A DNA stretch of 64,000 bases from Misgurnus anguillicaudatus (taxonomy: Eukaryota; Chordata; Actinopteri; Cypriniformes; Cobitidae), in assembly GCF_027580225.2 (NCBI RefSeq), contig NC_073358.2, forward strand, positions 26,066,501 through 26,130,500. The letters are read 5' to 3'. This document shows positions 56,863 to 64,000 of this stretch, in pieces. A program made the translations under genes and the position numbers. Position 1 is the stretch's first letter. Each line of letters opens with the position of its first letter. The notes below the pieces were generated by a model. The model was not told the DNA's origin, searched no databases, and worked only from the letters and a program-made list of their open reading frames with translations.

Positions 56863-57219
56863 ATGAACTCTGAAGCTTTTTCCTTAGATCCAGACGTGTG
56901 GACAGTGCCAACAAACCAATACGAAATTGAGGCACTCTGCGGGACATTACCTGTGGGTAAACGTAAGAATTGTGTAAAAGTATTAAAAGAAGACTCAAGT
57001 ATAATTGCTGTAGGATGTACAATCATACAAAAGTATATGTTTTCTGAGAGAATAAGAGTATTTTTTCATTGTGTAAAAGAATTCTATCCAAGCATCCAAA
57101 GAGGGAAAAATAAATATCAACAGGTAGTTTTTAAAGAAACACCAAAATCATGGAGCCAAACAGAGAAACGGGAATGGTGGGTAATAGAAACTCATGCCAG
57201 GTTACTAATCGCAGAGTAA
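56863..57219 (+). CDS. Candidate accessory ORF between pol and env
   Basis: 118 codons in a different frame from pol and env, overlapping the first 70 bases of env. The ATG (56863) has a weak context, and a strong splice acceptor (56887) lies inside codon 9, so a spliced message would enter the frame downstream of this ATG and might fuse it to a leader exon. The product is basic with several cysteines (ALCGTLPVGKRKNCVKVLKE) and no membrane helix. I recognise no family. It could be a small accessory protein or a chance frame. Confidence 0.4.
   Translation: MNSEAFSLDPDVWTVPTNQYEIEALCGTLPVGKRKNCVKVLKEDSSIIAVGCTIIQKYMFSERIRVFFHCVKEFYPSIQRGKNKYQQVVFKETPKSWSQTEKREWWVIETHARLLIAE
56871..56888 (+). 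promoter_or_regulatory. Candidate env splice acceptor
   Basis: TGAAGCTTTTTCCTTAG is a polypyrimidine run followed by AG at 56886-56887, with a possible branch-point text (AACTGATAA) about 40 bases upstream. Joined to the donor at 48749 it would make an env message with the env ATG 263 bases downstream. Confidence 0.5.
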
Positions 57220-59321
57220 GAGAAACAGGATGGTCAGTACAGGAACTATGGGAAATCATGCCAAAAAAAATAAGAATGACTGTGGTTGGAATTCTGGGGT
57301 TGTGTGTTTTAGGAATGATGATGTTAATGATTGCAGAAGATACAATTGAGAGAGCAAGAAATGGTACGGTGGTGATTATCAAAGGTGAGAACCCATGGAA
57401 GACATACAGACCTGTTAGTTCAGTATATCGAGACAATGACACCTGGTGGAACGGGGTAGATGAAAATGATAGAACCAGACGCAGACGATCAGTGCCTAGA
57501 CATTCAAGTGGAACACCAATCTTAAGGTTTCAAGTAGGGGAAACTAAAACTTATAAAGTGGATTTTTGTCATGTGGCACATTGCACAGGGAACCATAAGA
57601 GCTATCAAAGTAGTGACAAATATATTTGTGTTACTGTTGAGGGAATTGCCTACTTGCAGTGGTGTCCAGAATGGAAGTATGTAGGTTGGAACACTAGCCC
57701 AAAATCATGGGGTTACACCCCTTGGGCGGCACAGAAAAGACGTACAGAAACTGGGAATTTGTTAGAAAGATTGAGCATTATAAAAGGAAGCAGCCCAGAA
57801 AATTGTAGAGAAGGGGAATGTAATCCATTAATAATCACGCTAAAAGATGCGGGTGCATCAGATGGAGGACTGTTTGTGTTAGGAGCAGATATGTCTGGAA
57901 AAGACCCAAAGGGTCAGTTTCTAATAGATATATGGCAGAAATCAGAACCAATGCCAGAAGAAACAGAAAAATCTGAGGAGGCAGATCCATCAACCGATTA
58001 CGCATTGACCCCAACTGTTATTAATGTTACAACTGTAGAAGAGAAATTAGCAATAGAAACTGGGTTTGGAGATCATAATGAATGGTTTGAATGGGTAATG
58101 TATACAGCAAGGCAAGTGGGTGTGTCTGATTGCATTGCATGTGCTACGGCCAGACCAAGTCTGGCCACCTCACCATTTCGGTTGAATGAAGAAAATGATA
58201 AACAAGGTTTAATGTGTATGATCAAAGCATTTAAGGGTGTGGAGGATGAAGAGTGCATGACTGTTTCTTATTTGTTTCCAAAGATGAAAATGTATCTCCC
58301 ACCAAATATACAGGCTTATAAGGGTAATTATACATGTTTTAAAAGAACCATGGGACACGAAAATGTTAAACATTTTACAGATGGGTGGTGCCACAGTGAA
58401 ATTGATGTTACAAATGACAAAGATGGATACAAGGCAAGCTGGTTTATAGGCCAGACCACAGGAAGGGCAGACGTATGGTGGATGTGTGGTGACATGAGAT
58501 TAAAACCAAGTTTGAGAGTAAATTGGAAGGGAACCTGTACCCTTGTACAATTAATAATGCCATTCCAAATGTTTTCATTACCTGATTTTGGGAGCCTACA
58601 TGATAAAATAAGTGGTAAGAGTATTAACAGGCAGAAAAGAAATTTGCCTGGTGGGTCTTTTGATAATAGAGTGTATATTGATGCCATTGGGGTCCCAAGG
58701 GGGGTGCCAGATGAATTCAAAGCAAGAAATCAAATTGCTGCAGGTTTTGAGTCAATCATTTTCTGGTGGTCAACCCTCAACAAAAATGTCGACTGGATTA
58801 ACTATTTGTATTACAATCAACAAAGATTTGTAAATTATACCCGTGATGCCGTTAAGGGGATAGCTGAACAATTGGGACCAACTTCACTTATGGCACAACA
58901 AAACAGGTTAGCGCTAGATATGTTGTTGGCGGAGAGGGGAGGAGTTTGCCGGATGATATCGGCCGCGTGGTGCTGTACATTCGTTCCTAACAATACTGCC
59001 CCCGATGGCAGCATTACCAGGGCATTAGAAGGTTTGACCGCCTTGTCAAATGAATTGGCTGAGAACGCTGGAATTGATGACCCATTTACAAAAATGATGG
59101 AAAAGTGGTTTGGGAAGTGGAGTACATTGATAACTTCTATACTGATGTCAGCTGCTGTAGCTGTTGCTATCCTTGCATTGTGTGGTTGTTGTTGCATACC
59201 ATGTATCAGGGGTTTGATTGAGAAAACTATCGACAAAGGAATGGGTAAGATAATGTACCTACGGGTACAAATTAATGAGGACGACGAGGGAGATAAATTT
59301 GAGGACAACATCCATGTGTGA
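57150..59321 (+). CDS. env: Retroviral envelope glycoprotein
   Basis: 723 codons, intact, with a good start context (A at -3, G at +4). Env mediates receptor binding and fusion. It starts with a long leader: a basic N-terminus, a hydrophobic segment at about 41-62, then a furin site RTRRRR (108-113). SU runs to a second furin site RQKR (494-497) and carries a CXXC motif (C328, C331) like the gamma-type SU. TM has a fusion region (about 498-540), heptad-rich helix, an immunosuppressive-domain-like stretch (about 583-600), C600 plus C608-C609 (CX7CC, one residue longer than the gamma CX6CC), a membrane anchor at about 656-686 and a short acidic cytoplasmic tail. No break was found. Confidence 0.95.
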   Translation: MEPNRETGMVGNRNSCQVTNRRVRETGWSVQELWEIMPKKIRMTVVGILGLCVLGMMMLMIAEDTIERARNGTVVIIKGENPWKTYRPVSSVYRDNDTWWNGVDENDRTRRRRSVPRHSSGTPILRFQVGETKTYKVDFCHVAHCTGNHKSYQSSDKYICVTVEGIAYLQWCPEWKYVGWNTSPKSWGYTPWAAQKRRTETGNLLERLSIIKGSSPENCREGECNPLIITLKDAGASDGGLFVLGADMSGKDPKGQFLIDIWQKSEPMPEETEKSEEADPSTDYALTPTVINVTTVEEKLAIETGFGDHNEWFEWVMYTARQVGVSDCIACATARPSLATSPFRLNEENDKQGLMCMIKAFKGVEDEECMTVSYLFPKMKMYLPPNIQAYKGNYTCFKRTMGHENVKHFTDGWCHSEIDVTNDKDGYKASWFIGQTTGRADVWWMCGDMRLKPSLRVNWKGTCTLVQLIMPFQMFSLPDFGSLHDKISGKSINRQKRNLPGGSFDNRVYIDAIGVPRGVPDEFKARNQIAAGFESIIFWWSTLNKNVDWINYLYYNQQRFVNYTRDAVKGIAEQLGPTSLMAQQNRLALDMLLAERGGVCRMISAAWCCTFVPNNTAPDGSITRALEGLTALSNELAENAGIDDPFTKMMEKWFGKWSTLITSILMSAAVAVAILALCGCCCIPCIRGLIEKTIDKGMGKIMYLRVQINEDDEGDKFEDNIHV

Positions 59322-59539
59322 TGGGGAACCAACGAGGCTCTAGTACCCTCCTCCATCACACGGCCCTCTACGCGTGCAAAGCGCATGGGTTGAAGACCGT
59401 CGAAAGATGGAAGATGCACCCTACACATATACATATAGAATTCATGTTTCTTAGAAAGACTCTGTGTGGACTGCCCACCAGAGCAAAACACTCTCATGTG
59501 AGAATCATTATGTTACTGGTCATGTTAAACTGGACATAG
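59321..59539 (+). CDS. Possible small ORF overlapping the env stop
   Basis: The env stop and an ATG overlap as TGATG, opening a 72-codon frame. Stop-start overlaps can allow reinitiation. The product has no recognised domain and may be chance. Confidence 0.2.
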   Translation: MGNQRGSSTLLHHTALYACKAHGLKTVERWKMHPTHIHIEFMFLRKTLCGLPTRAKHSHVRIIMLLVMLNWT

Positions 59540-60128
59540 GGTGTCACCTATACTAATGCATTTATTATTTTTTATTAACATTTATTAGTTTTTTGTATTT
59601 GTTATCATTTATTAACAAGGTATTATCTTTTGCATTGATTGTTTTTATTAATATAATCTTTTATTAGTATTGCAAGTTGCAAACCTGAAGTGTGTGTAAA
59701 ATAGGGAAAGGGATGGTTTTAAGCATCACTGTCCACGATGTGATGACAGTGTAACAAGCCTGGTAAGTGACTGATGGTCCAGGAATCTCCTGGGGGTGGA
59801 GGTAAAACATCCACCTAGCACGGCTTACCAGAAAGTGAAAATAATTTATTGAAAAGATGATATGCTTGCTTTTGATCTAAAATTAAATGTTATGTTATTT
59901 TTTTACATGTTGTTAATCATTACTCTTTTTTACAGGTTGTTAATTATCATTTAAAGGGTAACCCGTGTGAAATGAGTGTTGAGACTAGAAAAGTGACTGA
60001 GGGTCTGGCCCTAACTGTCAGGGGTATTTTATTCTTTTATATGTTTTCTTTCTTTAAAGTACCTAGCCCGGCTTCTCTGGTATCATCAGTCGTATTTGCA
60101 GGGTGGTTATCGAAAACATTTAGTTTCC
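59322..60128 (+). other. Proviral 3' untranslated region
   Basis: About 800 bases between env and the polypurine tract with no convincing gene. It contains AT-rich (TTTATTA)n-like text at 59560-59670 and a structured region at 59727-59831. Confidence 0.8.
59727..59831 (+). ncRNA. Structured RNA element in the proviral 3' UTR
   Basis: Four stems can form: a hairpin CACTGTC/GACAGTG (59727-59733 with 59745-59751), then an outer stem CTGGTAAG/CTTACCAG (59760-59767 with 59824-59831) that encloses CCAGGA/TCCTGG (59779-59784 with 59788-59793) and GGTGGA/TCCACC (59795-59800 with 59810-59815). That is a three-way junction in 72 bases. By position it could be a constitutive-transport-type RNA export element; that is inference. 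Confidence 0.55.
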
Positions 60129-60140
60129 GAAGGGGGGATA
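60129..60140 (+). other. Polypurine tract
   Basis: GAAGGGGGGA lies directly before the 3' LTR, separated by two bases. It primes plus-strand DNA synthesis in reverse transcription. Confidence 0.9.
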
Positions 60141-60656
60141 TATGGTAGAGAAATTTTGAGTGTTTTATCTTAAGCTTAGTATAAATGTTTTATATAAAGT
60201 ATACTTTTAATGTGTTTTATGGTTGAGGCCTAAATGAATTGAGTTGTCTCTCGGTTGCTTGAACATGAATGTGTAGGTCCACAGCTAGGCCTGGAGGAGA
60301 TAAGGGTGTCAATGGTAAGGATAGCAAATAGTTGTATGATGCATAAGAAACAAAGGCACTGTGTTTTACCAGAAATGTCTGTCTTTTTGTGTAGCAACTT
60401 AAAGGTCGCAAAGATACAGGCCCAGTACAAGCAGATTGTTCGAATGGGAAGGCTACTGGACCAATATTGGACCACTATTTAAATCACTGAGAAACTCAGA
60501 ACGGGGTCATTGTCATTATCATTTTACCAATGCAGGTGTATACACCCTATGACCAGTATTGTGTTTCAAGCTGTCTGACACAATTCTTTAATAAAATACT
60601 TTGAAGAGAATTTTACATCTCAACCGTCTCTGATTCTCCTGAAAAAATCCACGACA
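60141..60656 (+). repeat. 3' LTR
   Basis: It begins TATGGTAGAG and ends TCCACGACA. AATAAA is at 60590-60595, and a TATTTAAAT promoter motif at about 60474. R and U5 are nearly identical to the 5' LTR (one substitution and small indels), while U3 differs by many substitutions and by an unrelated central block of about 80 bases (60368-60450). Confidence 0.95.
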
Positions 60657-60865
60657 AGGGCTCATCATCGTTCCAGATTAAATGCATGTTTGAGCTGCTT
60701 AATTTATAAAAAAAATAATAAACATCTTGCATTGAGATATGACTTATATATCAGTGCTCTTGTTCTATCTTAAGAAGCACACCAGTATTGTTTATTGTAA
60801 AAATGTTCGAATATAACTAAGGCCTAGTCCTGGATTAATCTAGACCCAGTCTAGGAAACTGCCCC

Positions 60866-62574
60866 TGCATGTCTGAATCTCAATAATTCTGTGATATAAA
60901 AAACATATAAAGATCTGTTTTGTTATCTTATCTACCTCTATTGGTGTATGTTGTTGCTTCATGGATAGACGTGATGATTTTAGCACAAGGGCAAAGATCT
61001 TCCCAGCCACCAGAGACATTGTCAGTCTTAGTAAAAGCATTACAGCAAAGTGCCGGCTCAGCGATTTTTTTTTTACCTTTGTACTTCATATTTGACCTCC
61101 TAATGAGACAGAGCTGGGGGCAATGAGAAACACTGCCCACTCACTTAGGAATCCTGCTGATGTGTCTTTGAATAAATGGATTGTTATATAGTAGTAGACA
61201 TCACATCATACCCACAATGTTCAGCATATCATAACTATAGCCCTATTTAGATGGGGTTTAGAGGTCCTCTGTGTTTTTAATCCCGTCCGAATTGGTACAT
61301 AAAATCACATACTTCGTGGGGGACACGTTGGAACTCAAACGTTGTTTGGAAAACTAATCCCATCCGAATAGTGCTTGTGATAGAATAATATTTTTCTCAA
61401 TTGCTCATAACTTGATCATTTCACTATTAAGTTTGCAATCATATAATCAGTATATGCATAGATCAAGATCCTCTCAAGGGATGTATCTGATTGGTGCGAA
61501 TTTGCACACAAACACTCAAAGATGCATAATCACCGCACCTGTCTAATGAAATAATGCTTAGCGATGATTGTGTTCGTATTGCGGCCACCATTCCAAAACC
61601 AGTCCCTGCCTCCATTCACCGACGAACGAACAGCGAAGCCAAATTCTAATTTGTTCCTCTATCAAAAGAAGGGAAGATTTGCCTGAACAAATTAGATAAC
61701 AGAAGAGTCATTTTATAATAACAAACAAAAACAGGCTTTGCATGGGATACAGCAATTAGGAGGCCTCTAATGATGGTAATTTAAGTTTTCGTTCTGATCC
61801 CTCTAGTGACAGGCAGAGTCTATCAATTACTGTATTAAACCACAGAGCAGCTGCAGCTGCAGTCGCCCAAATTGTTGTCTAAACTGCTGTCGTCTCCTTC
61901 CCTTCCCTCTGCCTTAATTGCAGTTCAAGCAGTTCATCATAATCTATTTGCACACAGCCAGTTATTCCTCTTTCTAGGAAGGGGAGGTTGGAGGTTTCAG
62001 TCATTAGCGCGCTAGGCGTGGGTTAACAAAGTTGCAAATGAGGTAGAGGGACAAATCGGGATAATTGTAACACTTCCTAGGACAGTTACTATATGTCTCT
62101 AGACAAAAATATATCAATAAATAATAATTCAAGTTTAAGACCCACAAAGTGCCTTTCTTTAATACGATGACATAAGTTACACAGAAACAGGAAGTTAGGA
62201 CGGGACATATTGTTTGGCTCCTCCTTCTTGAAATTAGCCAGTAGCATTCAGTTTATCTCAGCTTGGATTCTACAAGACGAAGTGCAAGATGACGTCATAA
62301 AAGTTGTTGATTCATATTGGCAGAAGTGAAAAACTGTCATGTAAGAAAAAAGGTACAAAACTGTACCTTTACTGCTGCTGGGGTGGTACCCTACGGTTCC
62401 CATTTGTACCTTTACAGGTATACTAAATACAATGTTGTATCTTTATGTACATCAATCCAGCATTATACTGCGTCAATTGTACGATGTAGCCTACGCAGAG
62501 ACGTGAACCCTACGCAGTAGCCTACGGCGTAGCTTGATGTACGCCTCTCTCACAATGTAACTATGCATCAATGC
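60866..62574. other. Gene-free stretch, candidate conserved DNA at 61540-62065
   Basis: 61540-62065 is complex and repeat-free, with CTAATGATGGTAATTTAAG and CAGCTGCAGCTGCAG. 62345-62445 is a worn arm of the GGTAC-type MITE. No exon was recognised. Confidence 0.35.
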
Positions 62575-62973
62575 TATAGACCCCTTCAAGGTTTGTAAAC
62601 ATTGAATGACTATCGGGTGCGCGCGCAGCATGGGGTCAAACCGATCATTCCATTTAGGCTTTCTAGTTTAATTTAAATTTTGACTTACCTGAAATGAAGT
62701 GAGCACTACAAACAAAAGCCTTTTTGATATTTGCATTGTCCCAGTCTGCACGTTTAATTGCTTGCAGCCACAGATGTATTTTTTTGTTTTTGAGATTCTG
62801 CAGGAATCCCAAAAAACTTAACGGCAGACCTGGTGCGATTTTCACAGCTCACGACGCAAGTAGGCATTTTTGACGATACCGAATAATACGCAACTCAATC
62901 TGCTGTAATGACTTTTCTGACCCCGACATGCGCAGTGGGATCCGCCTTTGACTTGAACTGTGAAGGGGTCTAT
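62575..62973 (-). mobile_element. Inverted-repeat element carrying a THAP exon
   Basis: The left end CTATAGACCCCTTCA matches the inverted right end CATAGACCCCTTCA, giving inverted termini about 14 bp long around a 0.4-kb body. Inside is a broken THAP-domain exon on the minus strand. No target duplication was found. It may derive from a P-element-like or Kolobok-like transposon, both of which encode THAP proteins. Confidence 0.5.
62689..62867 (-). pseudogene. THAP zinc-finger exon, frameshifted
   Basis: On the minus strand an ATG at 62867 opens MPTCVVSCENRTRSAVKFFG, with the paired cysteines that start THAP domains. A frame change within the A-rich stretch near 62790 moves the homology to the next frame, which reads LWLQAIKRADWDNANIKKAF and then CSAHFIS, with the conserved tryptophan and the C-x2-H pair. 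The exon ends with TTTCAG followed by GTAAGT, a near-ideal splice donor (intron starts at 62688). The rest of the gene is absent. THAP domains bind DNA via a C2CH zinc finger. Confidence 0.75.
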
Positions 62974-64000
62974 GCGGACTGCAAGCGCTGTGATTGTTCT
63001 GCTAGAACCCCTTCATCAAGTCAAAAAGTTCTGTGTTGCATTTCTTTGCATACATTTTCGCTTGCGACAGTCAAAACAATGATGGACCAAGTTGAGCTAT
63101 ATATAACAACTCAGGTTGCAACAAAAGTCTGTTTACCTCCATCACTGCTGATTCTTCTCCAAAAAGGTACACAATCCACTTCTTTTTTGGCTTTTTAACT
63201 CAAAATTGTAACATACCCGTGGACACTGCCTACTAGCGATCTGCATGTGTAACCCAACGCTGGGTTGAAAATAGCCAAACTGAGCAGCTTTATGGCATCT
63301 TGCTGGGGTCATTTTCACCATACTGATTGAGCCTAAATTGCATAAAATCATCAACCAGCCACAGACGTTTGCTGCCTATAAGCTCTATTCAATTTCCTCA
63401 TTTCTGCCTTTTGTACACCTAAGCACTGATCTGTGGTAGCAGGGTCATTAAGGAACAGATTTCTAAAGCCTGTATGTGACTCAAGGGCTTTCTCCTCTCT
63501 TCGTTCTGAAATGCTATGGTCCAGTAAACCGCAAAGCTCCCGAAAATGCATGCATGTCCAAAAGTTTCCAAAGGAGCAGATGAAGGTAGCCGGGGAGAGG
63601 ATCAGCTGGCCTGCGGTTTACATTTGCGTGCCAGACCGTGGGATTGGCTGCAGGGCTGGGAGGCCATCTTGACTGGCTGGCAGGCAAGAGGCTTGAACAG
63701 TTTGGTTGTGAAGAGCTGTGGAAAAAGAGGGAGAAAATGTGTGGGTGTTTATATGTGCAGATCTGCTGGACAGACGAGCTGTAAAAAGAGACAAAGCAAA
63801 TGTTTGCGTGTGTGTTCGACGACGCTTGAAATGCTAGAAATCAATTTGATATTCGCTCGAGTGCTTGTGTACATTATATGTACATTTATGCATTTGGCGG
63901 GCATTTCTATCCAAATCCACAACCATTGTTAGGGTTATGCTCTACTAGTGTATCATAATGCTGAGAATTTCTGATCAATAATCATTTACAAATCTCATTT
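62974..64000. other. Gene-free end of window
   Basis: Nothing coding was recognised, and the opposed short frames near 63350-63930 have no domains. A SINE tail is noted separately at 63876-63920. Confidence 0.35.
63876..63920 (-). repeat. SINE 3' tail fragment
   Basis: Inverted, it reads GGATAGAAATGCCCGCCAAA followed by TGCATAAATGTA, matching the tail of the SINE at 13365. The tRNA-like head is not present. Confidence 0.6.

Larger units (their letters stand above)
47999..60656 (+). mobile_element. Endogenous retrovirus, near-complete provirus
   Basis: This 12.66-kb provirus has the order LTR, primer site, leader, accessory ORF, gag, pol, accessory ORF, env, 3' UTR, polypurine tract, LTR. 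The flanking AGGG (47995-47998 and 60657-60660) is a 4-bp target duplication. Gag and pol share a frame across a UAG, Gag has one CCHC knuckle, integrase has a GPY/F-like tail, and Env has a CXXC plus CX7CC pair. Together these place it with class I (gamma/epsilon-related) fish retroviruses, probably near the zebrafish ERV type; that placement is inference. Long intact frames in gag, pol and env point to a young insertion. The protease region holds two lesions. Antisense open frames over pol and env are shadows. Confidence 0.95.
47981..60865. mobile_element. GGTTTCCC-family MITE, copy 3, host site of the provirus
   Basis: The left end ATGGTTTCCCGGACAGGG (47981-47998) and the right end CCCAGTCTAGGAAACTGCCCC (to 60865) match the other copies in this window. 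The provirus lies between 47998 and 60657, inside the left terminal repeat. The right part, from 60657 on, reads like copy 1 (CATCTTGCATTGAGATATGA against CATCTTGCACTGACATATAT). Confidence 0.75.

Noticed and set aside
58835..59497. 220-codon antisense frame over the env TM region
   Set aside because: It shadows env; no recognisable domain or independent support.
1..64000. CRISPR arrays, operons or bacterial-type genes
   Set aside because: No regularly spaced repeats of CRISPR type and no prokaryotic gene arrangement; transposon types are those of a vertebrate genome.

Overview
The window looks like teleost fish nuclear DNA, most probably a cypriniform. It is AT-rich and non-coding for host genes as far as I can read, and it is packed with fish-type DNA transposons: Tc1-like elements flanked by TA, hAT-like elements with 8-bp target duplications, TTAA-flanked MITEs, long fold-back elements and tRNA-derived SINEs. 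I found no convincing host protein-coding exon. Several quiet, complex-sequence tracts (about 4.4, 9.5, 25.1-25.7, 34.8-35.4, 39.5, 47.5 and 61.6 kb) have the texture of conserved non-coding DNA, so the window may be intronic or intergenic DNA near a developmental gene. That is inference.

The dominant feature is one nearly complete endogenous retrovirus on the + strand (47999-60656). It has two LTRs, a 4-bp target duplication (AGGG), a tRNA-Ser-like primer binding site, a 1.8-kb repeat-rich leader, gag, pol (protease, RT, RNase H, integrase), env with gamma-type SU/TM architecture, a structured 3' untranslated region and a polypurine tract. Gag and pol lie in one frame separated by a UAG, as in gamma/epsilon-type retroviruses. 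A second in-frame stop (TGA) and a substituted protease active-site glycine look like inactivating lesions. Two extra ORFs (155 codons before gag, 118 codons between pol and env) are candidate accessory genes. The leader holds four tandem hairpins with an almost invariant 17-nt loop and covarying stems, and the 3' UTR holds a compact multi-stem RNA fold. I regard these as the most interesting signals here. The provirus sits inside a short inverted-repeat element.

Region by region: 0.3-2.1 kb hAT and MITE; 2.3 kb SINE; 5.5 kb Tc1-type MITE; 7.2-7.8 kb LINE 3' end; 8.0-8.9 kb MITEs; 11-12.8 kb and 16.9-18.5 kb two paralogous repeat blocks with different nested insertions; 14-16.6 kb MITEs; 19.4-24 kb fold-back, TTAA and hAT elements; 26.5-27.3 kb solo LTR-like; 29.2-32.8 kb hAT and a Tc1 element with a dead transposase; 32.9-34.1 kb triple nest; 37.2-39.4 kb hAT-like and fold-back; 41-47.5 kb three more Tc1 relics plus MITEs; 48-60.7 kb provirus; 62.6-63 kb an inverted-repeat element carrying a broken THAP-domain exon with a splice donor; SINE tail near 63.9 kb.
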